Source: Stagonosporopsis chrysanthemi (taxonomy: Eukaryota; Ascomycota; Dothideomycetes; Pleosporales; Didymellaceae). Taken from it: DNA of 64,000 bases. Shown here in pieces: positions 22,955-35,271 of the stretch (positions are counted from its first letter, which is position 1; every line of letters begins with the position of its first letter). The position numbers and the translations under genes were made by a program. Where the stretch lies: the NCBI GenBank assembly GCA_022560025.1, contig JAFISE010000154.1, positions 1 through 64,000 of the forward strand. Direction: 5' to 3'. Below the pieces are notes generated by a model. The model was not told the DNA's origin and did no database searches. It was given only the letters and a program-made list of their open reading frames with translations.

Positions 22955-23664
22955 TTTTGGACACGAGGAATTGCCTCTGGTCTGTGGATTTATTCTGAAG
23001 AAGATGACCAAAAGTAAAAGTGGCGAGGGCAGCCTATTCTTATACCAACAAAGAAGATGTTTAATCCACGTAATCAATCCTAAATGTACCCGAGGTGCTC
23101 AGTACTTCAACCTTCTGTCCAACGTATTACGGCGCTCGGCGTATTACACGGCTAGAATTCCAACACGATTATCGCAGTCGATCTGCAGCAACAAGAAGCT
23201 TGTCTATCAGGAGTAATTCCATCCGCTCCACAGGGCTTGCGCCCTAAGCCGAAGTCGGGCTAGATAACTCACGCTAACTCCACAAAACTCCCGCAACTTC
23301 TTACAGCAGGAGTGCGCACGGCTCTTCCCGTGTCTCGCATTCCTTTGAGATTTGACCGATTCGTCCACGTCTCCACGGGATTGGATCAAACCCCGTCTTG
23401 AAATCCGACTTCAAGGATGTCAGTGTCAATGTTGGTATGTTGAACTGTGTCTGAAGAACGATTTCAATCTTAGAGTACTCTATGCGATATCCACAAAAGA
23501 GCCTGCGAGCGCCGGGTCGGGTTGTTTATGTAGGGTAACGCAAACAGTAAAAATAGACTCCAAACTCCAAGAATCGCGTCGCATCTCTCGAGCCATCACC
23601 CCCTGATCTTCCCAACCGGATTGTCGGTCCTTATTGCCTCTTTGCTGAGTCTACCGGGTTCTTC

Positions 23665-24031
23665 TCAGCATGACCTGTGGTTCGTCGCGTACTCGACCAT
23701 GCCTGCGGCTATGCCAGCTGCAACATTGCCGTGGATGTCCGCGGCTGTTGCCATGACGCCTTCTTGGACACCATGCCAATCCTTCACGCTGTCCGCGGTT
23801 GCATTGTACACTCCGTTACCCTCACCGAGCGGACTGCGGCAAAGCAGAAACTAGCATTTACTCATTCACCATGATCGAGCCGTCCGCATTATGTAGGATG
23901 CCATCTTCACCTGCGGCCAACGATTCTGTGTGTTTCTCGACAATGTCTGGATCGGGACCGTACTCTGTTCCCAGCCACACGAATTCGTCATGGCCCAACA
24001 GCAGGTAGCTCAGCGGCATTTTATTCATCAT
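23665..24031 (-). pseudogene. Unrecognised coding fragments, two frames
   Basis: A minus-strand frame (24031-23858) reads LLLGHDEFVWLGTEYGPDPD then IVEKHTESLAAGEDGILHN and stops. A second frame ending at 23665 reads VKDWHGVQEGVMATAADIHG and has coding-like composition. A 28-nt GT-AG gap could join them but is too short for a normal fungal intron, so this is either a broken gene or exons of a larger gene I could not complete. The family is not recognised. Confidence 0.35.
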
Positions 24032-24502
24032 GATCGGATGCTGGGAGGTGTTATGCTAATTCAGCGCTAATTCGACACCGCGCAGTGCAGGCAGGAGTTA
24101 GCACCCACGAAGCAGTGCCATTTAGCTGGTGATAAGAGAAGATATAGTGCACAGCAACATCATATAACTTACAGGCTGTATATGATAGTTGTTTGAGCGT
24201 CTACGGTCCGGTAAGGTTGTAACACACAAGCAATCAGTGAGTACGGAAAGTTTCGTTAAGGACAAAGACAGGATCTTCTACCTCTACGCTACACAGCGAC
24301 AACAGTGTAAAGATGGCTATCGTCTAGCTCTCAATAATCTCCCTATTTGATAGCGGACTGTAGTGGTGGAAAAAAAACAACTGAGATTGTCCAGAGTTGA
24401 GTTCAAAGTTGCAGTCCGTACACGCCTGTACACAGCTCTTCCCAGACGAGGTTCCCGCAGCAGCGCCAGGCCCCAGGCCAAGTACAAACGTGCGTTTGTC
24501 CC

Positions 24503-25092
24503 TCAGGTATCCCAGAACACCTTCGCCTTAGGCATGATGTGAAAAAATGTGAGCAACACTTCTCTATCCACTGTGATCTCCTTGAAGAAGAGTGGGTCCA
24601 GTTCGATGAGACACGCACTGCCTCCGCAACGCTCTGTGTGTTCGAGTGGCCGAAGCCAGACCGCACGAATGCTATTCATGTTGGTCATGTCGATAGTCGG
24701 TAACATGAGCGGTCCCTTGAGGACAAGTTGGTGTGCAGATGTGCCGAGAGCTCCAACATCTAAGCAATGTGAGTAGGTGAGATTTGTCCAGTCAACAGCT
24801 TCGAAAGTCTTTCCGTAAGGCCAAAATAATTCACTGTTGTGCTTGGCCCACGACTATGTTGGCATCCGATAACATAATTCTTTTCTGCGTCTGTATCCTC
24901 AAACAGACTCCAGAGCAGACTGAAGGGGAATCCCATCCACAACCCATACTGGTACGTATCGTTAACAATCATCCTTCCAAATTCGGATGCAAGCCCGCTA
25001 AGTGCCGGTGTGCGATCAGAAGCGTAAGTTATAGTGCGAACGAGGTAGTCACGCAGTATGCTCTTCCCAGCCTGACGGATTTCAAAACCCTT
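24503..25092 (-). pseudogene. HET-domain protein, truncated pseudogene (C-terminal part)
   Basis: HET (heterokaryon incompatibility) proteins carry, after the HET box, a typical series: a segment like SDRTPALSGLA, then YxxGLWxxxLLW, then (Y)RxPTWSWA, and a C-terminal LVLKGPL. All are visible here on the minus strand: SDRTPALSGLASEF and YGLWMGFPFSLLWSLF in one frame, then a frameshift, then CYRMPT-stop-SWAK, where TAG at 24854-24856 stands for the expected TGG, and finally LGTSAHQLVLKGPLMLP. The N-terminal HET box is absent because the upstream sequence passes into the AT-rich block at about 25.1 kb. So the gene is broken three ways: truncation, frameshift and a nonsense change. Confidence 0.7.
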
Positions 25093-25612
25093 TTAGAAAA
25101 GGTGATTAGTTATTTAACAAGAGTGCATCCTTAGTAACTGCGCATATCCTACATCTGTATTAGTAGCTTACAGTAATTAATAATACTAAGTCTAATTATA
25201 TTATATAACTACTTCTACTTCTACTAGAATAATAACTATTACAATATTAGTTGAATAGAGTCCTTTAACCTATAACGTACCTTGTAGGCAAGTTGCCTAC
25301 TTTTGCTAAGACCTTACTAAACTACCCTACCTACATAAATGCCTTGCTAACAAGCTTAAAGAGACTTGTTAAATAAATATTAGATACAGCTTACGATTTA
25401 AGCTCTTAAAAGAAACGCAAATCTGTCTTAGTAATACACTGTAGTAATCTATAGCATTCCTTAAAAGACACTATCTAATTAATATATAAGACAACGTTTA
25501 TATGCTAATATAATAGCTGATTTTCAAAGACTAAATAATAACAAAAAGCAGGTAATTGTTTAGTATATACTTAAGTTAGACGCACAAAGATTTGCTCTTT
25601 GCCTGTTAGCTG

Positions 25613-26046
25613 TAGGCTAGCAAACTAGGTACCCCTGTGTACTTAGAGTCTCTAGCTTTAGGTACGTATAACTCTATAGTTCTTTAAGATACAGCTTAGT
25701 AATATACTACACAATAGAGTGTGCTAAGCTAGAGCTTTTAAACAAGCTACTGTTTACTTAATTTAGATTAGTTTTGGCTAAGATATATTGCTTAGAACCT
25801 ATAGACAGTTTGTAGACTGCGAGGTTTAATAGGGGTAGAGGTAGTACAACCTATCTAGCTATTCTAGGCAATATAACTAAGGTAAAACTAATCTAAATTA
25901 AGCAAACAGTAGCTTATTTAAAAGCTCTAGCTTAGCACATTCTATTATATAGTATATTACTAAGCTGTATCTCAAAGAACTATAGAGTTATACCTACCTA
26001 AAGCTAGAGACTCTTAGTACACAGAGGTACCTAGTTTGCCAGCCTA
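25613..26046. repeat. 434-bp palindromic hAT-like MITE, copy 2
   Basis: Same length and same palindromic arms as the copy at 2437, more heavily C>T/G>A mutated. It is flanked by the perfect 8-bp direct repeat GTTAGCTG (25605-25612 and 26047-26054). It is inserted in the transposase region of pogo copy B. Confidence 0.9.
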
Positions 26047-26788
26047 GTTAGCTGTAGCTAATATAACTAATTATTTGCGTGCTAAGCGCAGTCTAGGCTT
26101 TATTAGCCTAAACTAGTCTAGTATATTTATAGAGTACTGACTAGAGCTTAGAGTAAACTGTAATTATAAGTATAACTATAAGAAAGCCCTCTGTAAAGAT
26201 TTTAAGGTAATTAAAGGCTATTTTAGCCTAGTAGCTAATATTAAAACTAAATAGAGTATCTAAGATAAGAATATCTAAAGCTTTAATAAGACAAGCTTTA
26301 TAATAGGCTAGATATCTACTAGAGTAGTTGTTATAGCTTTAAAGAGACTAGAATAACTAAAGTAAGTCTAGCTAAGTGTTTAAAAGTAGACAATAGTAAT
26401 TAAGAGTAATAATACTAAACAGTAGGCTATTCTACTATTATTTACCTTCTAGGGCTATAAGTACGTCTTAAACTAGTTTAAAGAAGATAAACTGCTCTAT
26501 AATTAGGTTATTAGAGTCTCTAAGAATAGCTAGACTACTAATAAAAATAGTCTTAACTAGATAAAGTATTTTTATATATAAAAAAGAAGTATACTATTAG
26601 TAGCTACTATTTACTAGTACTTAATAGTTATAAGATTTATAACGTACTAGATTTCTAAAAATGCTATAGGAATACTAAGATTTTTACTATATATATACTT
26701 TTATACTTATTATACTTACTACAGCTACTTAATATAAGCTGTTTTATTACTCTAAAGAAGTTATAAAAGTGCTAAGCTAAAAACTTTA

Positions 26789-28935
26789 ACGTACTCTACT
26801 GTAACAACACAGGATGTTAGAGGCGTTTAAAAGGCATAGGTATCTGCTACAAGGTGTATAGAAGCACTAGAATAAGCTATAGAACTAGATCTCTATTCCT
26901 ATAGGTCTTGTACAAAAGGATACTTTAAAACTATCTATCTAAACTCTATAGAGACTTCTCTTCTTATACCTAGAAGCTTAGAGAAGACTGTACTAAGGAG
27001 CAGTTAGAAGACAGATCTAAGTCAGGTAGTTGTTAGGTAGTGTAAGGTAGGCTTAGAGAACTAGGCTTGTTCTTACACCTACGGGCAAGCGAGCTAACAG
27101 GCAAGCAAGCTACTTTTGCTAAGCCTCTACTAAAGTACTCTTTCTATACTTATATCTTAACAACAACTTATTATTAACACGTTTTAAGAAGCTTAAGTAT
27201 AGCTTGTGCTTTAAGCTCTTAAACAAGACGCAAACTTCTTCTAGTAACACGCTGTAGCTATCTATAAAATGCTTTAAAGCACGCTAAGCTATTAATATAC
27301 TAGACAACTTTTACAACATAATACTATGCCTAACTTATAAGAGTTAGATAATAACAAAGAGAGGATAATTATTAAGCATATACTTAAGCTAGACGTGCAA
27401 GGATTTAGCCTCTAGCTAGTAGATATAGCTGCTATAGCTAATTTTCTGCGCGCTAAGCGCAATCTAGGCTCTGTTAGTATAAACTATTTTAGTATATTTG
27501 TAAAGTGTTAGCTCGAGCTTAAAGTAAAGTTTAATTATAGATATAACTACAAGCAAGTCTTTTATAAAGATTTAGAGGTTGTATAGAGCTAGTTTAGCCT
27601 AGTAGCTAATATTAAAGCTAAGTATAGTATCTAAAATAATAATACTTACAACTTTAATAAGATAGGCTTTATAATAGGCAAGATCTTTCTAAGAGTAGTT
27701 GTTATAGCTTTAGAGAGATAAAAAAGGCTAAAGACAGTCTAGTAAGGCAACTAAGAGTAGACAACAGTTATATAGAGTATTAATATAAAAAGATAGGCTA
27801 TTCTGCTCTTTATTATCTTTAAGGTATGCTACTACCTCTCTAGCTAGTACAAAGAAGAAGACCTACTCTAGAATTAGGTTATTAGAGTCTCTAGTAACAG
27901 TTAGACTACTAATAGTCTTAGTCTTAAGTAGTTAAAGCACTTTAACGCGCATGCAAAGAAGTAAACTATTAGTACTTACTAACTACTAGTTATTAATAGC
28001 TATAAGAGCTATAACTAGCTCTAATTCTAGCAATATTATAAAGATAACAAGATTATTACTATATATATACCTCTTTACTTATTACACTTTCTATAGCTAC
28101 TTAATATAGGTTGTTTTACCTCTTTAAAGCAGATATATAAGCACTAAGCTAAAATACTTATATATAACTAGATTACTTACTTTATAAAGACTAAGTTTCT
28201 TCTTTACTTTAAAGCAGCCTATAATATAGTATTTACTCTTAGCAATATCTAAAGAAGATTCTAAGGTACTAGATTAGTCTCTTTTAACTTAGAATAGGTT
28301 ATTTTAACTCTTAATATAAAGCTATAGACTCTATTACTACTACTCTCTACTAACAGCAAGCTCTAGTAGTTGCAAACTCTTAGTAATACTCTAGAATTTA
28401 GGTTGCAATTAACTCTAATTTAAGAGAAGTATAAAAAGCAGCAGAGTAGCTTACTAAACTCTGTTCTAAGAGCGCTTAAGCACTATACAAAGAGGAGAGT
28501 AATTCTATGCTATAAGCTAGTTTTAGCCTAATAAGAAATTAGCAAGCTTTAAGCAGCTAATAAGGCTGCTATGTAATAAAAATTATATAAAAGAAAGTAG
28601 GCTTAGAAAGAAGAGACTCTAATAGTTAGAAATAAGTAGTAACTAGCAGCTCTAAAGAAGTTTAGGGCGCGTAGTAATAAGAAAAAGCTAAATAAGCAGG
28701 TACACACTTAAGAAGGTAAGCTAACTTAAAGGCGCTGTAGAAGGTACAATTAGACTAGCTACAATATATAAATATATAAGATTAATGTAAAAGTAGTATT
28801 AGAATAATATTATATACTGTAGTCTGCTATAGAGTGCTAAAGTATAGTGTTTTAGGCTATAATAGGTTAGGTTTTAGTAAGAGCTTAGCAAAAGTAGCTT
28901 GCTTGCCTGTTAGCTTGCTTGCCTGTAAAGTTCGT
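26789..28935 (+). mobile_element. RIP-mutated pogo-like transposon (copy C), best readable transposase
   Basis: Inserted into copy B with a TA duplication, with its own 5' inverted repeat split by a solo LTR. Net length is about 1,864 bp. Translating the plus strand through the RIP stops still gives the pogo/Fot1 signature: YNFNKIGFIIGK (for YNFDETGFxxGK), then a WxxNSLGLxWLKHFN-like stretch and LLHFLQPLNIGCFAPLKQ, which corresponds to the conserved SHxLQPLDVGCFxPLK block. Near the 3' end a CRRCxxTxHN-type knuckle is recognisable. The arrangement fits a DDE transposase with a C-terminal Cys/His motif. Stops in all frames show it is dead. Confidence 0.88.
26800..27077 (-). repeat. Solo LTR (278 bp) of the Gypsy family at 45.76 kb
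   Basis: Reverse complement of the LTR at 45757-46035: begins TGTAAGAACAAGCC and ends CTGTGTTGTTACA. It is flanked by TCTAC and CCTAC, a 5-bp target duplication with one C>T change. It lies inside the terminal inverted repeat of pogo copy C. Confidence 0.85.
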
Positions 28936-29715
28936 TATATATAATTTAATTTACTTTATTATAACGCTTAAGTTCTTGCTATACTTTACAGCAGTCTATA
29001 ATACTATATTTACTTCTAGCAATATTTAAGAAGAGTTCTAAGGCGCTAGACTAGTCTTTTTAAACCTAGAACAGGTTATAATAGGCGTTAATATAAAGCT
29101 ATACACTCTATTACTATAACTTTCTAATAATAATAAGCTCTAGTAGTTATAAACCTCTAGTAATACCTTAGAACTTTAAATATAATTAACCCTAATGTAA
29201 AAGAACTATAAGAAGTAGCAAAGCAGCTTAGCTAATTCTGTGCTAAGTGCGCTTAAGCACTACGCAAAGAGAAGAGTAATTTTATTACACAAGCTAGTTT
29301 TAGAATTATAAGAGAATACTAAGCTTTATATAGCTCTAGTAGCTACTATAGAAAAAAAATTATATAAAAGAAAGTAAACATAGAAAGAAGAGACACTTAT
29401 ACATAAAGAATAGTAGTAGATAGCAGCTCTAAAGGAGTTTAGAGTAAGTAGTAATAGTAAGAAGTTAAAAAAGTGTACACGCTCTAAAGTATATATAACT
29501 TTCTAACAACACTATAGACAGTGTAACTAGACTAAGTATAATACGCAAATATATAAGAAGAATATAGAAGTAGTCTCTAGATATTATTTAAAGCTATACT
29601 ATACTTTAGAGTACTAGAGTAGAGTATTTTAGCTTATAATAAAGTAAGAGTTAGTAGAGTCTAAGTAAAAGTAGATAACTTGCTAGTGTAGAGAACTTGC
29701 TTATAATATATGTTA

Positions 29716-30270
29716 TTCTAAAATTTAAGTTGCAATCTACTTTAATTTAAGACTAGTAAAAGAAGAAGTAAAGTAGCTTACTAAATTCTGTTCTTAGGAT
29801 AATTAAGTACTATGCAAAGAGAGAAGCTATCTAATTATACAAACTTATACTTCGACAAAAATAAATCTATAAGCTTTAAGTAGCTAACAAAGCTACTATG
29901 CAATATAAATTATATATAAGTAGGTAAGTTTAGGTAGAAGAAACTCTAATAGTTTAGAAGAATAAGTAGTTAACAGCTCTAATAAAGTTTAGAGCGCGTA
30001 GGAATAGTAAGAAGGTAAAGAAGCAAGTGCGCACTAATAGAGCTAAGCTAACCTAGAGGTGCTGTAGATAGTGTGATTAAACAGACTATAATATATACAT
30101 ATATTAAATTAATAAAGAATTAGTCTCTAAATAATATTATATAGTATAGTCTGCTATAGAGTGCTAAAGTATAGTGTTTTAGGTTGTAATAGACTAGCTC
30201 TTAATAAGAGCTTAGTAAAAGTACTTCTCTTACTTAGTAATTCTTTTACATATAAAGTATATTACAAAGA
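29716..30270 (+). mobile_element. 3' fragment of a pogo-like element (copy E)
   Basis: Immediately after the end of copy B the sequence again follows the last 500 bp or so of the pogo-like element, including the sequence corresponding to the Cys/His tail region and a decayed 3' end. Its 5' part is missing. RIP-mutated. Confidence 0.65.
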
Positions 30271-31200
30271 ATTTTTATAAACAGAGTATTTATATTAAAA
30301 CTATATCTTTACTTAGTCCTTAGTAGGTTTTAGTTCCTTAGGGCTAGAAGGTTATAGTATTTATACTAAAACTTACTAATACTATAGTAGATAGTTCTTT
30401 ACTTTATAAGTAGCCTTAGCAGCTTTACTAGCTTATAAATTAGTACTAGCCTTTAGTCTTGCAGAGCTCTTACGCTGCTAATTTATATCTTCTTTGTTAT
30501 TCTATGCTACTTTCTAGATTACTTCTGCTTATAAAGTCTAGTCTTTATATTCTCCTAGATATATATACTTGTTATTAAAATTTTATTAGATTAAAATATA
30601 GTAGTAAGTAATCTAATATCTCTTATTAAATGCATAATTTTATTTATTTAGCTAGCTTATACTAAAAAAAAGAGTTACAAATACTTTTTAATATAGTGCC
30701 TAGTAGTAATCTTGAATAATATTTACTTTTAGTAAGACTACATTTATAATATTAAAGAGATTACTATTATTATTCTTATTTAAGTAGCTTAAGTAAGTAA
30801 TTAAAGAAGATAAAGATAGAATTAGTTAACCAAATATTTTGAATCTTTTTTTATGTACGTTTTTCTACTACCTTAAAATATATTTTTTCTTATTCTTACT
30901 TACTAAATTTATTTTAAAAGTTTTAATTATTATACCTAAATTTATTCTTATTTTAGAGTATAGGCTTATTTCTTGTTATAGTATCAAGTTAGAATATTAA
31001 AATACTATATAATACTAATAGTAATCTAGCTAATCTACTTCTACTTTATTATAGTAATTTCAATAGCAAGCTAGCTACTTAAGTAAGGTTAGTCTAGTCT
31101 ATATATTAAGTTAAATACTAATTAATTTGTCTCTAATCTATAGTTGAGATTACCTAAGCTTTCTTGCTAGTTAGCTAATGTTATAGAAGACAGTATACTA
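30271..31200. other. AT-rich RIP-like DNA, element not identified
   Basis: Very TA-rich with stop codons in all frames. It has no clear match to the pogo, MITE or LTR families found elsewhere in the window. Probably a further decayed repeat. Confidence 0.5.
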
Positions 31201-31634
31201 TAGGCTGACGAGCTAGGTACCCCTGTGTACTTAGAGTCTCTAACTTTAGGTAGGTATATCTCTTTAAATATGCAAGATATGGCTTAGTAATATATTACAC
31301 GATAGAATGCGCTAAGCTAGAGATCTTAAACAAGCTACTGTGTGCCTAATTTAGATAAGTTTTAGCTTAGATATATTGCGTAGAATAGCTAGATAGTTTG
31401 TACTACCTCTACCTCTACTTAATCCTAGGGTCTACAAACTCTCTATAGGTTCTAAGCGATATATCTAAGCTAAAACTAATCTAAATTAGGCACACAGTAG
31501 TTTGTTTAAGATCTCTAGCTTAGCGCATTCTATTGTGTAGTATATTACTAAGCCGTATCTTAAAGAACTATAGAGTTATACCTATCTAAAGTTAGAGACT
31601 CTAAGTACACAGGGGTACCTAGTTCGCTAGCCTA
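31201..31634. repeat. 434-bp palindromic hAT-like MITE, copy 3 (inverted loop)
   Basis: Identical length to the other two copies and flanked by GTATACTA (31193-31200) and GTATACTG (31635-31642), an 8-bp duplication with one G>A change. The asymmetric central loop is reversed relative to copies 1 and 2, so it inserted in the opposite orientation. It sits in unidentified AT-rich DNA. Confidence 0.9.
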
Positions 31635-31642
31635 GTATACTG

Positions 31643-32215
31643 CTTACACTCTTCTAAGCTTATTTTAAGATTGCGTATCTCTATAGATTAGAATAAGCAA
31701 CTGCTTTAATACTAAGATTAGCATTTAGCTCTCTTAATTATATAAGCTCTAGTTAAGACTGTATAGAGTAATTATAAGAATTTAGATACTTCTTTCTTAC
31801 TTTAACCTTTTATTTAAACTCTTCTAGCTTTAAAAGCTATAAGTGTAGTACTTAAACACTTTAGTTTGTTCTACTCTAGTTTTCTTATAGGTAAGAGCTT
31901 TAATCTAAAGATTATCTTTTTTAAACTCTAGTCTACCTATTTATAGGCTATAATATACATTTACTAATATACAAGATGTTGCCTAAAAGTATGTTAGATT
32001 ACCTTTAAGAGTATATATAACATAAACTCTATTTTTAAGACAAAGCTATTAAGGATTAAATTAACCTATATATAAATATAGATGTCTTAATCTAAAGATA
32101 AAAACTTAAATACCTACGTTTACCTAGTTATATATGTATCTTAGTAGCAGCTAAAGACAATATAACTCTAAGTAACTTTAAGGATTATATTAAGAGAGTT
32201 AGAAGCTCTAACGTA
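31643..32215. other. AT-rich DNA, element not identified
   Basis: Continuation of the unidentified AT-rich repeat around MITE copy 3. No coding capacity and no recognised termini. Confidence 0.45.
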
Positions 32216-32217
32216 TA

Positions 32218-34313
32218 ACATACTTTACAGGCAAGTTGCGTATACAGGCAAGTTGCCTACTTTTACTAAGACTCTACTAAACTGTACTCTATTATAGTTT
32301 AAAATACTGCACTCTAGAGCTGTAAGATATAGTACAGCTAAGAATATTATTTAGAGACTACTTCTATATTATTCTTGCACGTTTATATATTATACCTAGT
32401 CTAATTGCACTGTCTACAGTGTTATTAGAAGGTATTACCTACTTTAGAGCGCGTAGTTTCTTTAACTTCTTACTATTACTACGTGCTCTTAGCATCTTTA
32501 GAGCTGCTATCTACTGCTGTTTCTTAACTATAAAAGTCTCTTCCTTCTAGATCTGCTTTCTTTTACGCAATTTACATTCTATAGCAGCTGCTTAAGCTAT
32601 GTAAAGCTTAGTATTCTCTTATTATGCTAAAATTAGCTTGTGTAATAAAATTACTCTCTTCTTTGCATAGTGCTTAAGCGCGCTTAGTACAGAATTAGGT
32701 AAGCTGCCTTGCTGCTTTATATACTTCTCTTAAATCAGACTTTATAACAACTAAAGTTCTAGAGTATTACTAAGAGTCTGTAACTGCTAACGATTATTAT
32801 AATTAGAAAGTGTTATCAAGCTTGTAGGACTCTACTCCGGTGATCGAACTGATTGATCAGTACCTTTACTATAGATCAGACGAAATGTCATTATATACAA
32901 AGGAAATATTCAGTAGTCACGTGTTTGTGGCCAAGCCGCGCACGTGAGTACTCAAGCGAGAAGCTCCGAGCTTCTCAGTAGTAAGACAAACGAACGAGCA
33001 CCTCATAGGTGAGCCATCTGATCAAGCTCAAGCTAACTAGCCGAGCTTGTAACAGAGAGTTATAGTAATAGAGTGTGTAGCTTTGTATTAACGCCTATTA
33101 TTACCTGTTCTAGGTTTAAAAAGACTAGTCTAGCGCCTTGAAACCCTCTTTAGATGTTGCTAGAAGTAAATATAGTATTATAGACTGCTTTAAAGTATAG
33201 TAAGAACTTAAGCTTTATAATATAGTAAATTATTTTATACATAAGGTCTTTAGCTTAGCACTTTTATACGTTCTTTAAAGTAATAAAACAGCCTATAATA
33301 AGTAGTCGTAGTAAGTGTAATAAATGTAAAAGTATACATATAGTAAAAATCTTGTTATTCTTATATTATTTCTAATAATCTAGTAGGTTATAAATCTTAT
33401 AACTATTAAATACTAGTAAATAGTAGCTATTAATAGTATGCTTCTATTTAACGTGTTAAAACACTTTATCTAGTTTAGACTATTTTTATTAGTAGTCTAG
33501 CTATTCTTAGAGACGCTAATAACCTAACAATAAGGTAGATTATCTTCTTTGTACTAGTTTAAGAGGTAGTTATATCCCTAAAAGATAATTAAGAGTAGAA
33601 TAGCCTACTGTTTAGTATTAAAAACCTTAATAACTATTATCTACGTCTAATTACCTAGCTAGACCTGCTTTATTTGTCTTTGCCTCCCTAAAGCTGTAAC
33701 AACTACTCTAGTCAATATCTAGCTTATCATAAAGCCTATCTTATTAAAATTGCAGGTTTTATTATCTTAGATACTCTATTTAGCTTTAATATTAGCTACT
33801 AGGCTAAACTACTCTTAGATTACCTTAGGATTCTTACACAGGGCTCTCTTGTAGTTATACTTGTAATTTAACTTTACTTTAAGCTCTAGTTAGCACTTTA
33901 TTAATATGCTAAGCTAGTTTAGGCTAATATAGCCTAGACTGTGTTTAGTACGCAAAGAAGTAGTTATATTAGCTATAGCTAACAGTAAAAGAGTAAGTCT
34001 TTGTGCGTCTAACTTAAGTATATACTTAATAATTACCTACTCTTTATTGTTGTCTAGTCTTTGCAAATTAGACACTATATTAGTACATAAAGGTTGTTCT
34101 ATATATTAATTAGACAGTTTCTTTTAAGGAATGCTATAGATTACTACAGTGTATTACTAAGACAGATTTGCATCTCTTTTAAGAGCTTAAAGCGTAAGCT
34201 GAACCTGATATTTATTTAACGCGTCTCTCTAAGCTTGTCAGCAAGGTATTTATATAGCTAGAGTAGTTTAGTAGAGTCTTAGTAAGTGTAAGCAACTTAC
34301 TTATAGAGTATGT
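32218..34313 (-). mobile_element. RIP-mutated pogo-like transposon (copy F)
   Basis: Ends ACATACTTTACAGGCAAG and, at the right, a matching inverted end, both flanked by TA (32216-32217 and 34314-34315). Without the solo LTR at 32811 and its 5-bp duplication the element is 1,847 bp, matching copies A and B. It has the GGCAAGTTGCC-type terminal motif of copy B. The transposase on the minus strand is destroyed by RIP-type changes. Confidence 0.85.
32811..33054 (-). repeat. Solo LTR (244 bp), weakly mutated, CpG-containing
   Basis: On the minus strand it begins TGTTACAAGCTCGGC and ends CAAGCTTGATAACA. The flanks are GAAAG and GAGAG (5-bp duplication, one G>A). It stands out from its surroundings because CpG and GC content are normal. 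A second copy at 47808 differs almost only by C>T/G>A. Confidence 0.88.
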
Positions 34314-34315
34314 TA

Positions 34316-35269
34316 GTTATTGTCAATAGTTTCTTCTTAATATACATATCTAACTTTATAAACAAGTAGTAACAGCCTATTTTAAATAAGTTAAAAAATG
34401 TAAGATTAATAGTATAAAATAGTCTAAGACTTTTGCTAAATTAATTCACATTCAAGATCAGATTAATAAGACAGTCTTACTAGATCTAATTGCTCTGGTA
34501 TTTCTTAAGCTCCTGAACTTCTACTTATTAATACCTTAAGTATTGATTAGAGTCTTGAAATACAATCTAATTGTAATCAACAGGAATACCTTTTATCTAT
34601 ATAGACAACAATGCTAGAATTATCTTAAAAAACCTAATTAGGCGAAATAAGCTCTAGAATATAGTCTACTAAATAGTAATTTGTTAGTAGTAAGGCTTAG
34701 GTCTTTTCTGTAAGTAAAGTTAAGAGTTAGCTAGTATTAATTAATTTTTCTAAGTTGCTTACTCTATAGATTGCCTTTAAATAGGCAAGATTAATAGAAT
34801 AGTATCTAGTTATAGACATAGCTTTAGGCAGACTGTATATAACTATAGGCAATCTTGTAAAAGTGTTTATTAGAATTTTCTAGAAGCAAGTAATTGTTAC
34901 AAAAAAAAAGAAGATTAGGTGTTTTTAAGGTACAAGGTAGATCTTTAGAGAATTAAAATAGATATAGCTAAGCTGATTTATAAAGCTGCAAAATGTTTTT
35001 AAATATAGTTAGTAAGACCTACTAGTATTGACTAATTGCTTATTAGTAATTTTAGAATACTGTCACTAGCAATTAACTAAATAAAGCACTAAGTATTTTG
35101 CTCTTAAAACTAGAAAAAACTAAATTAAAGAAATATTACAACAAGCTATAGTAGAAGAGCTCTTAAGATTACATTAAGAACTATACTTAGACAAATAACA
35201 AGTCTTATAAAGAGAGAAAGACTAGGATTATTTACCTTCATACTATCGTCTATACAACTATTACTCTAC
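34316..35269. other. AT-rich DNA, element not identified
   Basis: No frame, terminus or known repeat recognised. Same TA-rich composition as the rest of the block. Confidence 0.45.
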
Positions 35270-35271
35270 TA

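Larger units (their letters stand above)
25275..29713 (+). mobile_element. RIP-mutated pogo-like transposon (copy B), host of nested insertions
   Basis: The left end ACGTACCTTGTAGGCAAG (after TA at 25273-25274) and the right end near 29713 (followed by TA) bound one element interrupted by the MITE at 25613 and by pogo copy C at 26789. Subtracting the MITE with its 8-bp duplication, and copy C with its TA, leaves 1,072 + 776 = 1,848 bp, exactly the net length of copy A. The plus-strand transposase relic shows FNKTSFIIG where pogo/Fot elements have FDETGF (RIP-type changes). It belongs to a subfamily with a terminal GGCAAGTTGCC motif, shared with copy F. Confidence 0.85.
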
